This document shows, one piece after another, positions 1-10,130 of a stretch of DNA of 50,209 nucleotides; within the stretch, counting starts at the first letter, position 1, and every line of letters begins with the position of its first letter. The notes under the pieces are model-generated. The model saw only the letters and a list, made by a program, of their open reading frames with translations, ran no database searches and was not told the DNA's origin. A program made the position numbers and the translations under genes. This DNA comes from Synechococcus sp. AG-683-C23 (GTDB lineage: Bacteria > Cyanobacteriota > Cyanobacteriia > PCC-6307 > Cyanobiaceae). The DNA lies in the NCBI GenBank assembly GCA_003208835.1, contig QCVD01000017.1, positions 1-50,209 of the forward strand, given 5' to 3'.

Positions 1-190
1 CCTTGATTGCCGAGTCCGTGGGGTTGGCTTGTACCGATCGGGCCGCTTGCCTCTCAACAACTGTGTCCGGTGCCATCAGAAGTGCAGCATCCTGAGCCCC
101 AAAACTCGTCTCCAACCGTTCTGCCAACGGAGTCCCGGCACACCCCTGGAGCAAAACCAAAGGGACCAACCACGTCAGGCGCTGAACCAT
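1..190 (-). CDS. Putative lipoprotein, C-terminal part outside the window
   Basis: The reading frame opens with ATG at 190-188 and runs off the left edge without a stop (63 codons visible). The N-terminus is a short hydrophobic stretch ending in a lipobox-like LQGC at about residues 14-17, so the product is probably an exported, lipid-anchored protein. Its ATG shares one base with the topA stop (TAATG), so it is likely translated by coupling to topA on the same transcript. I do not recognise the family from the visible part. The frame is absent from a simple long-ORF view only because it is cut by the window edge. Confidence 0.65.
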   Translation of the reverse strand, partial: MVQRLTWLVPLVLLQGCAGTPLAERLETSFGAQDAALLMAPDTVVERQAARSVQANPTDSAIK

Positions 191-2874
191 TAGCTATTTC
201 CCGGCTTAATCACCCGCACGGCGCTAGCCCGAAGCCGACCCGTTTTTGTTATTGCGGGAGCCTTTTTCGCTGCAGGCTTCTTTGCCGCAGGCTTCTTCGC
301 CGTTGATTTACGGCTTGCCTTTGTGGCTGACGCCTTCGCTGCCAACAGTTCGACAGCTTCTTCAAGGGTGACGTCTTCTGCGCCCTTGCCTTCCGGCAGA
401 GACGCATTCACCTTGCCTTGTTTGACATACAAGCCGTAAGGACCGTCGTATACCTGAACGGTCTCCTCACTTCCGTCTGGCTTGCCCAAGTCTTTCAGTG
501 CAGTCCGTCCACCCCGACCACGTTTGGGCATCGCCAAGAGCTCCAAAGCCCTGGGAAGACCAACCATCAGCACATCGTCCTCTCCCTTCAAGGAGCGGTA
601 ATCCTTCTCGCTTTTGCCCTTATCCCAAACCACATAGGGACCGAAACGACCCAGACCAGCTTGGATACGGCCACCATCGGGATGCTCTCCCAAAAGCCGC
701 GGTAACCGCAAGAGACCCAAGGCATCGTCGAGCTTGAGATCCTCTGGTTTCACCCCTTTTGGCAGCGATGCACGTTTGGGCTTGGGATTCTCATCACTGA
801 CTTGACCACGCTGAACGTAAGGGCCGTATTGGCCAAAGAGCAGGTAGACCAAGTCGCCAGTTTCGGGATCTTCCCCGAGGGCCTCAGGTCCATCAGCTTT
901 TTGCTTGAGAATCAATTCAGCTTGATCTTGATCCAAATCTGCTGGGGTGATCTCACGGGGGAGCGTTGCCTTGATCAACTCCTCCTCACCGTCATCACTC
1001 ACACGCTTCGACTCGAGATAGGCACCAAACCGACCGATGCGAACAACGCAGGTGAGTCCCTCGAGATCAATCGTTCGAGAAGCTCCTGGATCGATATCCC
1101 CCTCCCGCTGTTGCACTTGGGTTTCAAGCCCCTGTTCGCCCTTGTAGAACCCTTCGAGATATGGGAGCCACTGCACCTTGCCATGGGAGATCTCATCGAG
1201 GGTGTTCTCCATCCGAGCCGTGAAACTGGTATCCACCAGGTCGGGGAAATGCTCCTCAAGTAGGGCTGTTACGGCAAAAGCGGTAAAGCTTGGGGTCAGG
1301 GCATTGCCTTGCATCGTTGCGTAGCCGCGATCAACAATGGTGCCGATGATCGAGGCATAGGTGGAAGGTCTTCCAATGCCTTCTTTTTCCAACATTTTCA
1401 CCAAGGACGCCTCGCTAAATCGAGCGGGCGGCTGGGTTTGATGCCCAAGAGCATCAACATCTTTCGACTTGGGCTTATCGCCAACAACCAACGACGGCAG
1501 CAGCACCTCTTGCCCCTCTAAAGCAGCGTCGGGATCATCACTTCCCTCGACATAGGCGCGGAAAAACCCAGGGAAGTCGATGCGCTTGCCATTGGCTCGA
1601 AAACTGGCATCCGCCGAGCTCAAGTCAACGGAGAGCATCGTGAGCCTTGCCTCAGCCATCTGACTGGCGACGGTTCGTTTCCAAATCAACTCATACAAAG
1701 CCAGATCACGACCATCGAGGCCGGTATCTCCAGGTGTACGGAAACTTTCTCCCGCAGGACGAATCGCCTCGTGCGCCTCTTGGGCATTGCGTGCCTTCGT
1801 GCTGAATTGACGCGGTCCTGGGCTCAGATAATCCTTGCCATAGAGGCTTTGGACGCAGCTTCTGGATGCACTGATGGCCTGATCGGACAGATGAACGGAG
1901 TCCGTCCGCATGTAGGTGATGAATCCGCGCTCATACAAGCCCTGAGCGCAACGCATCGTTTCCCGCGCTGAGAGGCGCAACTTGCGGTTGGACTCCTGCT
2001 GAAGCGTGCTTGTAGTGAACGGAGGAACGGGCTTACGCACGGTTGGCTTTTCCTCCACCGAATCCACCGTCCAAGGGCTCTGTTGAACCTTGTCGGCCAA
2101 AGCCCTCGCCTCACTTTCCTGAAGCAATTGCACATTGGCTCCAGATTTCAAGCCACCGGTGCTCTCGTCAAAGTCACTACCGCTGGCAATATGCCGTCCC
2201 GCAACGTGGGTGAGTTTCGCTTCAAAGCCACGACCGCCTTGCTCCAACTTGGCTTTTAAATCCCAATAGCTGCCGCTACAGAAGGCCCGTCGAGCCCTTT
2301 CGCGCTGCACCAGCAGGCGTACTGAAACCGATTGCACCCGACCGGCAGAGAGGCCCCAGGCCACTTTTTTCCAAAGCAGCGGCGACAGCGTGTAACCGAC
2401 GAGACGATCAAGAATCCTGCGGGTCTCTTGGGCATGAACCAGCTCCATATCGAGGTCCCTGGTCTGATCCAGCGCCTTGCCGATGGCCTCTTTGGTGATC
2501 TCGTGAAAAACCATGCGCTTCACGGGCACCTTGGGGGCCAAGAGCTGAAGCAGGTGCCAGCTAATGCTTTCTCCCTCTCGATCTTCATCGGTGGCCAGAA
2601 GCAGCTTATCGGCGCCCTTCAGAGCATCTTTTAATTCACGAACAATTTTCTTTTTGTCCTTCGGAACCACGTACAGCGGCTCAAATTCAGCCTCGGTGTT
2701 CACTCCGAGGTTGGCCCATTTTTGGCCCTTTGCAGCGGCAGGAATTTCGCTGGCGTTGTTAGGCAAATCCCGGACGTGGCCCATGGATGCCTCGACCTTG
2801 AATCCCTTAGGAAGAAAGCCGCGAATGGTACGGGCCTTCGTAGGGCTTTCAACGATGACGAGGGTGTGCGCCAC
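190..2874 (-). CDS. topA: DNA topoisomerase I
   Basis: Type IA topoisomerase of 894 aa that relaxes negatively supercoiled DNA through a 5'-phosphotyrosine link. The N-terminal Toprim domain starts with [10 protein letters not shown] and has the acidic DEDREGE motif near residue 96. The catalytic tyrosine lies in [10 protein letters not shown] near residue 319. Several C-terminal Topo_C repeats follow (GRFGPYV/GRFGAYL-type motifs), and the tail is rich in Lys-Ala (KKPAAKK repeats), which usually binds DNA non-specifically. The start is GTG at 2874, immediately before the conserved motif. It is divergent from ndhB with a 114-bp gap that must hold both promoters. The length is normal for cyanobacteria. 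Confidence 0.97.
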   Translation of the reverse strand: MAHTLVIVESPTKARTIRGFLPKGFKVEASMGHVRDLPNNASEIPAAAKGQKWANLGVNTEAEFEPLYVVPKDKKKIVRELKDALKGADKLLLATDEDREGESISWHLLQLLAPKVPVKRMVFHEITKEAIGKALDQTRDLDMELVHAQETRRILDRLVGYTLSPLLWKKVAWGLSAGRVQSVSVRLLVQRERARRAFCSGSYWDLKAKLEQGGRGFEAKLTHVAGRHIASGSDFDESTGGLKSGANVQLLQESEARALADKVQQSPWTVDSVEEKPTVRKPVPPFTTSTLQQESNRKLRLSARETMRCAQGLYERGFITYMRTDSVHLSDQAISASRSCVQSLYGKDYLSPGPRQFSTKARNAQEAHEAIRPAGESFRTPGDTGLDGRDLALYELIWKRTVASQMAEARLTMLSVDLSSADASFRANGKRIDFPGFFRAYVEGSDDPDAALEGQEVLLPSLVVGDKPKSKDVDALGHQTQPPARFSEASLVKMLEKEGIGRPSTYASIIGTIVDRGYATMQGNALTPSFTAFAVTALLEEHFPDLVDTSFTARMENTLDEISHGKVQWLPYLEGFYKGEQGLETQVQQREGDIDPGASRTIDLEGLTCVVRIGRFGAYLESKRVSDDGEEELIKATLPREITPADLDQDQAELILKQKADGPEALGEDPETGDLVYLLFGQYGPYVQRGQVSDENPKPKRASLPKGVKPEDLKLDDALGLLRLPRLLGEHPDGGRIQAGLGRFGPYVVWDKGKSEKDYRSLKGEDDVLMVGLPRALELLAMPKRGRGGRTALKDLGKPDGSEETVQVYDGPYGLYVKQGKVNASLPEGKGAEDVTLEEAVELLAAKASATKASRKSTAKKPAAKKPAAKKAPAITKTGRLRASAVRVIKPGNS

Positions 2875-2988
2875 AGGCGGCCAATAAACCGATCACCTTC
2901 TTTATCGCACCGCGGAACCTTCTGCATATCCAATTGGGCTGGATGGACGCCGCTACAGTCAGCTCAGCGCAACGAAATTCAGGCCGTC

Positions 2989-4560
2989 ATGCCCGAGATG
3001 GGTGCTCTTCTCCTCGCCACCCAGGCCATGGCCGCCCCCGGTGAGCTGCTGAACCTTTCCTTAAACGCCTCGGCAGTCCTGCCAGAGGGGGCCGTTCTTT
3101 TGGCGATGATCGCCACACTATTGGTGGATCTCGCCGGCGAAAAGGCAGCTACACGCTGGGTTCCACTGATTTGTTACCTCGGGCTGGGCAGCGCTCTCGT
3201 TCTGCTGGCATTCCAATGGAATGCCCCCCTTGAGCCCTCTTTTCTTGGAGCGTTTTTAGCGGACAACCTCGCTGTTGCTTTCCGGGCCGTCATTGCCACA
3301 TCAACGCTGCTGTCACTGCTGATTAGCTGGCGATATGCCGAAAAAAGCGGAACTCCTGTCGGCGAATACGCGGCGATTCTTTTAGCGGCGACCCTGGGAG
3401 CGATGCTCCTTTGCGGGGCAACGGATTTGGTCAGCATCTTCATCTCGCTTGAGACCCTCTCTGTCGCGAGTTATTTGCTGTCGGGGTACATGAAACGAGA
3501 TGCCCGTAGCTCTGAAGCGGCACTCAAATATCTCTTAGTGGGCTCAGCGGCGGCAGCAGTATTTCTTTACGGAGCATCACTGCTGTACGGACTCAGCGCC
3601 AGCACCAGCCTCGAAGTCATTGGCCTCGCCTTACAAACCAGCACCACGCCAATCGCGGCCCTGTCCTTGGTTTTTGTTCTGGCGACTGTGGCCTTCAAAA
3701 TCGCGGCCGTTCCCTTTCACCAGTGGACTCCGGACGTATATGAAGGCTCACCGACCCCAGTGGTGGCCTTCTTATCGGTTGGCTCGAAAGCCGCAGGATT
3801 CGCACTAGCCCTGCGCATTTTGGTGGGCTGTTTTGGAGCATTCGACGACCAGTGGAAGCTTCTGTTCACGGTCCTTGCCGTGCTGAGCATGACCCTGGGC
3901 AATGTCGTCGCGCTGGCACAGACATCAATGAAGCGAATGCTGGCTTACAGCTCGATTGGACAAGCTGGGTTCGTGATGATCGGAATGGTGTGTGGAACTG
4001 AAGACGGCTTCTCCGCCATGGTTTTGTACATGGCCGCTTATTTGTTCATGAACCTTGGTGCATTTGCATGCATCATCCTGTTTTCGATTCGTACAGGTAG
4101 CGACCGCATTTCCGATTATGCGGGTCTATATCAAAAAGATCCCTTAATAACGCTTGGACTAAGTCTTTGCTTATTATCACTTGGTGGTATTCCGCCAATG
4201 TTGGGATTCTTCGGAAAAATCTATCTCTTCTTTGCCGGCTGGGCACATCACGAATACCTACTTGTTGTCGTAGGACTAATTACATCAGTTATATCTATTT
4301 ATTACTACATTTCCGTCATCAAAATGATGGTCGTGAAGGAGCCCCATGAGGCATCCGATGTAGTTAAAAATTATCCAGATATCGATTGGTCATTGATGGG
4401 CATGCAGCCTCTCCGCGTCGCCCTAATCGGTTGTGTTGGCGTCACAGCTATTGGTGGAATTCTCTCCAATCCACTCTTTCAATGGGCAAACGAAGCTGTC
4501 TCCGAGACACCTCTGCTCCAACAGGCCATCGCCTTAGTCGGTGAGAGGGGCCTTGGTTGA
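2989..4560 (+). CDS. ndhB: NAD(P)H-quinone oxidoreductase subunit 2 (NDH-1 subunit N)
   Basis: Membrane subunit of the thylakoid NDH-1 complex, working in respiration, cyclic electron flow and CO2 uptake. The 523-aa product is almost entirely hydrophobic with about 14 predicted helices, a proton-antiporter-like core, and the conserved [20 protein letters not shown] segment around residues 230-250. The open frame extends further upstream, but ATG at 2989 gives the usual NdhB N-terminus (MPEMGALL); the upstream part overlaps topA and is not conserved in type. ATG at 2998 is an alternative. The 3' end overlaps the ABC ATPase gene by a few bases. Confidence 0.95.
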   Translation: MPEMGALLLATQAMAAPGELLNLSLNASAVLPEGAVLLAMIATLLVDLAGEKAATRWVPLICYLGLGSALVLLAFQWNAPLEPSFLGAFLADNLAVAFRAVIATSTLLSLLISWRYAEKSGTPVGEYAAILLAATLGAMLLCGATDLVSIFISLETLSVASYLLSGYMKRDARSSEAALKYLLVGSAAAAVFLYGASLLYGLSASTSLEVIGLALQTSTTPIAALSLVFVLATVAFKIAAVPFHQWTPDVYEGSPTPVVAFLSVGSKAAGFALALRILVGCFGAFDDQWKLLFTVLAVLSMTLGNVVALAQTSMKRMLAYSSIGQAGFVMIGMVCGTEDGFSAMVLYMAAYLFMNLGAFACIILFSIRTGSDRISDYAGLYQKDPLITLGLSLCLLSLGGIPPMLGFFGKIYLFFAGWAHHEYLLVVVGLITSVISIYYYISVIKMMVVKEPHEASDVVKNYPDIDWSLMGMQPLRVALIGCVGVTAIGGILSNPLFQWANEAVSETPLLQQAIALVGERGLG

Positions 4561-5299
4561 GGCTGATCCCAAAGCGATTGCTGAACTTCGCGGTGTCAGC
4601 AAAATTTATGGTTCTGGCGAGCTAGCCGTTAAAGCGCTCGACCAGCTCGATCTTGTGATTCGAGAGGGTGACTACCTCGCGGTGATGGGTGCAAGTGGAT
4701 CCGGTAAAAGCACAGCGATGAATATTCTCGGCTGCCTCGACCGCCCCACCCAGGGCAGCTATCGCCTCAATGACATGGCGATTAATCAATTGGATGACGA
4801 TGCCTTGGCTGAGGTTCGAAACCGCTCTTTGGGTTTTGTCTTCCAGCAATTTCATCTTCTACCCAATGCAACGGCCATGGACAATGTGATGTTGCCGATG
4901 ATCTATGCAGGTATCGAACCAGAAGAGCGAAGAGCGCGGGCGCGATCTGCCCTGGAAAGGGTTGGGCTTGGACAACGCTTAGAAAACCGACCGAATCAAC
5001 TCTCGGGGGGGCAACAGCAACGGGTGGCCATTGCACGGGCCATCATTAATCAGCCCAGTTTGCTCTTGGCCGATGAACCAACGGGCGCTCTAGATTCCCA
5101 AACGACAAGGGAAGTCCTCGAATTATTCGATGAACTTCACCAACAGGGAATCACCCTTGTGCTGGTCACCCATGAAGATGATGTTGCTGCCCGAGCTCGA
5201 CAAATCGCTCGCTTTCAGGATGGTCACATCGTTGAAATCAAAAAATCGAATTGGGGTTTAAACAACTGCGCTTTAGATCATTCCGTGGCTGCAATCTGA
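4553..5299 (+). CDS. ABC transporter ATP-binding protein, MacB/LolD type
   Basis: Single nucleotide-binding domain of about 248 aa. Visible motifs are Walker A GASGSGKS near residue 48, a Q-loop (FVFQQFHLL), the signature LSGGQQQR, Walker B LLLADEP and the switch His in LVTHE. The order and the short EFLP-like spacing are those of the MacB/LolD group, which powers permeases for lipoproteins, lipids or peptides. No permease lies next to it, so the substrate is unknown. I chose TTG 4553 because GAGAGGGG lies just upstream; GTG 4541 is also open. The start overlaps the ndhB stop, which suggests coupling. The last ~20 residues after HIVEI look like a non-family tail. Confidence 0.85.
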   Translation: MVEADPKAIAELRGVSKIYGSGELAVKALDQLDLVIREGDYLAVMGASGSGKSTAMNILGCLDRPTQGSYRLNDMAINQLDDDALAEVRNRSLGFVFQQFHLLPNATAMDNVMLPMIYAGIEPEERRARARSALERVGLGQRLENRPNQLSGGQQQRVAIARAIINQPSLLLADEPTGALDSQTTREVLELFDELHQQGITLVLVTHEDDVAARARQIARFQDGHIVEIKKSNWGLNNCALDHSVAAI

Positions 5300-5331
5300 A
5301 CAGCTCACAATGCAAAGAGAAGGATGAAGCA

Positions 5332-5716
5332 ATGCAGGAATCAACTGGTGCACTATCCATAGCGATCGTTGAGGACGATCCTCGTATCCAACAACTCTTG
5401 CTTGCAGAGATCCAAGAAGAAGGTCACAACTGCGTGGTCTGCAGCTCAGCCGAAGATTTTTTAGACAACGCCAACGCGCAGTAGATGACCTTGTTTTGCT
5501 TGATTTGATGCTTCCTGGCATCGATGGACTGACTTTCTTGAAACGGCTTCAACAGAACGACGCTGTCACCTCACCACCTCGGGTGTTGAGGTGACAGCTC
5601 TCAATAATGCCGAAAAAAAGCAGGAGGCCCTGAGCAACGGCGCCGAGGATTACTTGCTCAAACCCGATCTTTTTGAGCGTCTCCCGGACCTCCTCCATTC
5701 TCCGCAGCCTGGCTGA
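5332..5716 (+). pseudogene. Response regulator receiver domain, broken by two frameshifts
   Basis: Starting at ATG 5332, the first frame reads a good receiver N-terminus (IAIVEDDPRIQQLLL, acidic pair present) but stops at 5482-5484. Shifting frame at that point recovers DDLVLLDLMLPGIDGLTFLK, which holds the phospho-acceptor Asp. A second shift near 5580 recovers NGAEDYLLKPDLFERL, the usual receiver C-terminus with its conserved Lys. The three pieces are in the right order and together cover one receiver domain of about 125 aa. A 37-base inverted repeat sits at the second break. I infer a decayed response regulator. Two sequencing errors are a less likely alternative. Confidence 0.85.
5562..5598. 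repeat. Long inverted repeat inside the broken response regulator
   Basis: Twelve bases, GCTGTCACCTCA (5562-5573), are repeated as a perfect reverse complement at 5587-5598. The inner CACC/GGTG pair extends the stem past one mismatch and leaves a three-base loop. It lies exactly where the receiver reading frame breaks for the second time. It may be a small insertion or a palindromic duplication left by replication slippage. No U-tract follows, so it does not look like a terminator. Confidence 0.7.
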
Positions 5717-5769
5717 TAGGCAACGTCGGCAACGCTGTTGTGAGAGAACAATCCATCAAAGCGCTTTGC

Positions 5770-6345
5770 TCAAGGGTCAACGTGCACTTCTAAGCCACTG
5801 CTCAACACAGTGCCGAATAGCGCCGCCACGACCGAGGCATCCTCAGGAGCGGCAAAGTCACGACCGGAGTGCACTAACCAGCTTCCGAGCAAGGGCTGGA
5901 GCCGCCAACCAAATCCACTACTGGTGACGCCTGTCCAACCACTGGAAACAACAAGGCTCGGTTGCCATTCCCCTGCACTGGCAAAGGTCTCGGCGTCACA
6001 GCAAAAACAGACTCCAAACGGAACCATCCCCCCCCACCCGCCAGCAATGCCTTCACCGGAACCCTCACAGGCTGAATTCGAGTGGGCTGGAACGTCACCC
6101 TCGGGGAACCCGTTCGTGTCACCACTCCGGAGGCACAATCCTGTGGAGACAGGGCTCCATCACGACAATCCTCCGATCGGTGTTTGGATCGAATCTGAAC
6201 ACCCACTCGACCCGTCTCCAAACCAATCTGCTCCTGGGGTGTGATCACCCGTTGCCGTTCCAAGGCTTCTAAAGACTGATCAAAATCCAAGGCTTGCGGC
6301 GGTAGCGGACCCGGGACATTGAGCAACCAAATCAGCGGGAATCAT
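5770..6345 (-). pseudogene. Frameshifted gene of unknown function
   Basis: No single frame covers this stretch, but three joined pieces give one plausible protein of about 190 aa. ATG at 6345-6343 leads into a hydrophobic start (MIPLIWLL) only if one base of a CCC run is removed. A second frame then runs through DFDQSLEALERQRV to about 6035. Eight consecutive C (6028-6035; G on the coding strand) mark a shift into a third frame that ends at 5770 with a Trp- and Gly-rich segment. I do not recognise the family. The hydrophobic start suggests an exported protein. It could be a real pseudogene, or a phase-variable gene switched by the homopolymer. It lies next to another broken gene. Confidence 0.55.
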
Positions 6346-6401
6346 TGCAGCACGTCGACTGGCATGGGCAACGGCCCCTGAAGTGTATGGAGCACAAGTG
6401 C

Positions 6402-7130
6402 TTATGAAGACCAACGACGCCACTCTTCGGTTCGGGTCCCATGGCGAAGCTGAAGCGCTCCATCAGAGGCCACACCAGAAATCATCCAGATCCGACCATC
6501 TCGGGGATGCTGAATTTGTTCAGCCCAAAGCAGTCTTTTCAAGGCTGGCAGGCACCAACTGCCATCACCTCCAACCCGTTGGCAACGATCAAGGGCAAGA
6601 AGAACCTCCGCAGTCCAATGGGCTGGATCAATGAGCCCAACTCGCTCGAGCTGATTAAGAGCGATTCCCTCGATTGGCACTGGATTACTGAGATTGAGGC
6701 CAAACCCAATGCGGAGCAAGCGCACCCGCGATCCACGCTGGACGACGCTTGGCAGCAAACCCGCCAACTTTCTGCCAGACAACACAAGATCATTGGGCCA
6801 CTTAATCCGGACCGGAAGGCCGTGGCGCTCCAATCTTTCCGCGAACGCCACCGCAACGGCTAATCCCAACAGGCCAGCACGGCCTGACCCCTCTCCTTGC
6901 CAAGGAAGGGCCGCACTGAGCCAAACACCACCCCGCGGTGATGACCAGCGTCGTCCCCACTGGCCAGTGCCCGATCGTTGGTGAGCCGCCACCACAGCAC
7001 AGGGCTGCTTGAGCTTTACCGGCCCTTGCAACCAACGACTCAGCAGCAATTCCGTGCTGCTGCAAACCGGAACAGAACGAAGCAACCAGGGCTGAGCATT
7101 ACCGCCCGCCATCCGGCGGTAATGCCACAT
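6402..7130 (-). CDS. birA: Biotin--[acetyl-CoA-carboxylase] ligase
   Basis: Attaches biotin to the carrier subunit of acetyl-CoA carboxylase. The catalytic core is clear: QRSGTGQWGRRW (the adenylate-binding loop), IKWPNDL and GRKLAGLL. At about 242 aa there is no N-terminal winged helix, so it is a catalytic-only (group I) enzyme and not a repressor. The frame is open to 7181. I chose ATG 7130 because it lies about 15 residues before the conserved PWLLRSVPVCSSTE region and has GGTGG just upstream. ATG 7172, overlapping the aminotransferase stop, is a good alternative. It follows the aminotransferase and trxA genes on the same strand. Confidence 0.88.
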   Translation of the reverse strand: MWHYRRMAGGNAQPWLLRSVPVCSSTELLLSRWLQGPVKLKQPCAVVAAHQRSGTGQWGRRWSSPRGGVWLSAALPWQGEGSGRAGLLGLAVAVAFAERLERHGLPVRIKWPNDLVLSGRKLAGLLPSVVQRGSRVRLLRIGFGLNLSNPVPIEGIALNQLERVGLIDPAHWTAEVLLALDRCQRVGGDGSWCLPALKRLLWAEQIQHPRDGRIWMISGVASDGALQLRHGTRTEEWRRWSS

Positions 7131-7164
7131 TAATCGACCACCACAGCGGACGGGTCGATAGGCC

Positions 7165-8355
7165 TCATTCATCCAAAGCATCCATCAGTCGCTGGGCCGC
7201 CAATTCGAGTTCATCGACAGGGCGCACCAACGCCATTCGCATCCAATCGCGCCCCGAGGCCCCAAAACCAGAGCCTGGAGTCAGGGCAACGCCACTTCGA
7301 TGCAACAATTCCGCAGCAGTTTGTTCATCAGACCAACCGCGGGCCTGGGCCGCTGCAGGCAGGTGCATCCAGAGATACATGGCCATATCTGGACTAGCGA
7401 TGTTCCAACCCCGATTGGAGAGCAAACGCACAACACGATCACGACGCTCCCGAAAAATCGGACGCAACAGGCCAGGCCAATGCGCAAACTCTTGCAGCGC
7501 CATTATTCCTCCCTGCTGCAACGCGAGCGACTGATTGAAATCAATGACGGCCTTCGTTTGTCGTAACGCTGCAATCAGCGGTGCGGCTCCGACCGCAAAA
7601 CCGAGTCGCAAGCCACCCAGACACCAACCTTTCGACAAAGAGAAAAATTCAATGCCCCAATCCCGCCATCCCGGGGCCTGCAACAAGCTCGGGGCCACCC
7701 CGTCGAGGGCAAGATCCACATAAGGATTATCGTGGGCAATCACTAGCTGATGCCGCATCCCGAGCCCCATGATTTCATTCAAATCCTCTTGATCACCCAC
7801 TCGAGCTGTTGGATTGTGGGGATAACCAAGAACAAACAATTTCAACAGATCCCACTGCGAGGCTCGAATGCTTTGCAATTCTGGCCGCCAGTTGTGTTCC
7901 TGGGAGAGACGAAGCTGCTGTACAGAAGCACCCGCCAGGTGAAGCCCTCCCGAGTGCGACGGATAACAAGGATCAAGATGCAGGGCCGGGTCTCCGTGAT
8001 CCAGAACGGCAAGGGGAAGATGGGCCGTGCCTTCCTGAGAGCCAACCAGTAGTTGAACTTCACGGTCGGGGTCGACATCAATTCCAAACCGATGCCGACA
8101 CCAATCAGCGACAGCTCGATGGAAGGGCTTGACTCCTGCCTGAAGGCAGTAGCTCGTGCTGGAGGGGTCAAGAATGGCCTTAGCTATCGACTGCAGCACC
8201 TGCTCGGGTGGAGCCAGATCGGAAGAACCGATGGAGAGGTCGATCAGTGCTGGCCCGCCCTGCTGTGAAAATTTCTCGCGGTACGTCTGCTTGGCAGCAT
8301 CGCTTCGAGCAAAAACACCACTGCCGAGCGCATTCAACCGTTTAGAGGTTGGCAT
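7165..8355 (-). CDS. Class I/II pyridoxal-phosphate aminotransferase
   Basis: Fold-type I aminotransferase of about 396 aa. The Schiff-base lysine is in FFSLSKGW, the pyridine-ring Asp in VIAHDNPYVD, and the C-terminal substrate Arg lies in a WMRMAL context. The overall pattern (GSSDLAPPEQVLQ near the N-terminus) resembles LL-diaminopimelate and aspartate-type enzymes, but the substrate cannot be fixed from sequence alone. The frame is open to 8421; ATG 8355 (MPTSKRLN) is preferred because it overlaps only the last 14 bases of trxA and removes an atypical extension. It is probably co-transcribed with trxA upstream and birA downstream. Confidence 0.88.
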   Translation of the reverse strand: MPTSKRLNALGSGVFARSDAAKQTYREKFSQQGGPALIDLSIGSSDLAPPEQVLQSIAKAILDPSSTSYCLQAGVKPFHRAVADWCRHRFGIDVDPDREVQLLVGSQEGTAHLPLAVLDHGDPALHLDPCYPSHSGGLHLAGASVQQLRLSQEHNWRPELQSIRASQWDLLKLFVLGYPHNPTARVGDQEDLNEIMGLGMRHQLVIAHDNPYVDLALDGVAPSLLQAPGWRDWGIEFFSLSKGWCLGGLRLGFAVGAAPLIAALRQTKAVIDFNQSLALQQGGIMALQEFAHWPGLLRPIFRERRDRVVRLLSNRGWNIASPDMAMYLWMHLPAAAQARGWSDEQTAAELLHRSGVALTPGSGFGASGRDWMRMALVRPVDELELAAQRLMDALDE

Positions 8356-8668
8356 CCAGGAAGGCTTGAAGTTGGGGCTTGGCGATGGCCCCTTCGTGCC
8401 GCGCCACAAGCTCCCCTTCACGGAACAGAATCAGGGTAGGAATTCCCTGAACCTGATACGCATCACGCGTTGTGGGATTTCCATCAACTTCCATCTTTCC
8501 AACGCTCAGTTGATCGCCATAAGTTTCTGCCGCCCAAGTCATGAGCGGCGCGATGAGCCGACAAGGCCCACACCAGGGGGCCCAAAAATCAATCAACACG
8601 GTACCGGAAGCATGCAACACCTCCGCTTCAAAACCGGCATCCGTGAAATCGACAACTGAAGACGCCAA
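8342..8668 (-). CDS. trxA: Thioredoxin
   Basis: Small cytosolic disulfide reductase of 108 aa with the canonical WCGPC active site near residue 32, preceded by LIDFWAP, and the cis-proline segment GIPTLILF. The length is exactly that of classical thioredoxins. The likely start is TTG at 8668, since no ATG or GTG lies suitably in frame. It heads a same-strand group with the aminotransferase and birA genes; the next start lies within its 3' end, which suggests translational coupling. Confidence 0.94.
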   Translation of the reverse strand: MASSVVDFTDAGFEAEVLHASGTVLIDFWAPWCGPCRLIAPLMTWAAETYGDQLSVGKMEVDGNPTTRDAYQVQGIPTLILFREGELVARHEGAIAKPQLQAFLDANL

Positions 8669-8723
8669 GGCAAATCTGTGACTTCGCCAATGTTATGGAG
8701 CCCGACGGCCAATACCGCGCCAA

Positions 8724-9497
8724 TCAGAGCTTATCGATGGAACGCTTCAGATCCTCCAGGTCAGCATCGACTTCTTCCACTTGCACCGCTTTGACCTGGT
8801 CTGAGACCTTCGCCGCTGGGAGGGCTACCGCTTCTGGACCAGCTTTGAGTTGGTTTCGGAGCGCTTCCAGCTCGTCGTCGACATCGTTGCCACCCTCTAA
8901 GGCTGCGAACTGACTCTCGAGATCTGTCCCAGCCAGCTCAGCGGCAGCTTGCCCTGTGGCTTCCATCGCTTCAACTTTCTCCTCCATCCGCTCAAATGCG
9001 GCCATGGCTGAGTTGGTACCGATGCTTCCAACGGCACTTTGCAGTTGTTGCTGGGCCTGAGCCGCCTGGGCGCGGGCCTTCAGCATGTCTTTCTTGGTCT
9101 TGGCTTCGGCAATTTTTCCCTCCAAAGCCACAAGACTTTTTTTAAGGGTGTCCACCTGACTGACCTGGGACTTGACTTGGGCGCCCAGGGACGTGGCAGT
9201 TTCTTGGAAGGTCTTGCGTCGAGATAGCGCCTCACGAGCCAAGTCTTCCTCACCTTTTTTCAAGGCAAGTTCGGCCCGCTCATACCAAGTTTTCGCCTGG
9301 GCTTCGGCCTGTTCCGATTGATTACTGAGACGCTTCTGACTGGCGATCGCCAAAGCCACCGCTTGTCGCAATTTGACCAAATCGGACTGCATGTCCGCGA
9401 CCGACTGGTCAAGGATCTTGACCGGATCCTCCATGCCACTAACAGCCGCGTTGGCATTGGCTCGAACCAGTCGGCTCAGCCTGTTGAAGAAACCCAT
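8724..9497 (-). CDS. vipp1: PspA/IM30 family membrane-remodelling protein Vipp1
   Basis: ESCRT-III-like protein that builds rings and rods on thylakoid and plasma membranes and is needed for thylakoid upkeep. The 257-aa sequence has the amphipathic N-terminal helix (MGFFNRLSRLVRANANA), the DPVKILDQ motif, and then a long heptad-rich coiled coil to about residue 200. An acidic C-terminal extension ends in LEDLKRSIDKL, as in Vipp1 and unlike bacterial PspA. ATG 9497 starts at the conserved helix; 15 further upstream codons are open but atypical. It is separate from trxA by about 55 bases on the same strand. Confidence 0.93.
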   Translation of the reverse strand: MGFFNRLSRLVRANANAAVSGMEDPVKILDQSVADMQSDLVKLRQAVALAIASQKRLSNQSEQAEAQAKTWYERAELALKKGEEDLAREALSRRKTFQETATSLGAQVKSQVSQVDTLKKSLVALEGKIAEAKTKKDMLKARAQAAQAQQQLQSAVGSIGTNSAMAAFERMEEKVEAMEATGQAAAELAGTDLESQFAALEGGNDVDDELEALRNQLKAGPEAVALPAAKVSDQVKAVQVEEVDADLEDLKRSIDKL

Positions 9498-9563
9498 TAC
9501 ATGCAGAAGGATCCGGCTGGACGTTAGCGAGATATCGCGCATTTCAATGCCTATGGTCTTGGG

Positions 9564-10130
9564 ATGGCAGTTGCCCCCGATTCCCAGCGTCGACGCCTAC
9601 CTGGCCTTGAGTTGCTCCAGTCACCCCAGCGAAAGATCCCAGAGCAACTCAAAAAATGCCTGGGTTCACTGCAGCGGGACTGGCGCCGGGATGATCATTT
9701 AGCTGCCCTCTGGCAAGACTGGCCTTCTATTGCTGGCGAGCGCCTCGCTCCGCACTGCTATCCCTTGGCTCTAAAGCGGGGCATTCTTACCGTCGGAGCC
9801 AGTCATCCTCAATGGCGACAGGCTCTGCTGTACAACCGGCCCCAACTGTTGAGCGCACTATCCAGTGCTGGCCATGCCATTCGGGATTTGCGCATCCAAC
9901 AACATCACGCCATGGCGTCTCCTCAGATTGAAGACGAAGCCACCATTTGGGCGCGACACCCAAGCCGAATTGATATACACGGCATGGGCATATGCCCCAG
10001 CTGTCAAAGACCGGCTCCAAATGGAGAAATCAAATTATGGGAGAACTGCGGATTTTGCCATCGTCAAAAGCTCTCCCAACAATCCTGCCAGCCCCTCGAT
10101 CCCGATCAGAATCGCTCTGGTCTCGGCTGA
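9564..10130 (+). CDS. DUF721 (DciA-like) protein with a C-terminal zinc-ribbon
   Basis: The central region (LWQDWPSIAGERLAPHCYP, then LKRGILTVGASHPQWRQAL) matches the DUF721 fold, the family of DciA, which assists loading of the DnaB replicative helicase in bacteria that lack DnaC. The C-terminal part has two CxxC pairs (CPSC ... CGFC) and so may bind zinc. The length is 188 aa. It starts with ATG 9564, is divergent from vipp1, and its 3' end overlaps the convergent GT39 gene by 25 bases. The helicase-loader role is known for the family and inferred here. Confidence 0.8.
   Translation: MAVAPDSQRRRLPGLELLQSPQRKIPEQLKKCLGSLQRDWRRDDHLAALWQDWPSIAGERLAPHCYPLALKRGILTVGASHPQWRQALLYNRPQLLSALSSAGHAIRDLRIQQHHAMASPQIEDEATIWARHPSRIDIHGMGICPSCQRPAPNGEIKLWENCGFCHRQKLSQQSCQPLDPDQNRSGLG

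Noticed and set aside
802-1263. Forward ORF of 153 codons
   Set aside because: It lies wholly within topA on the other strand, which has clear family motifs.
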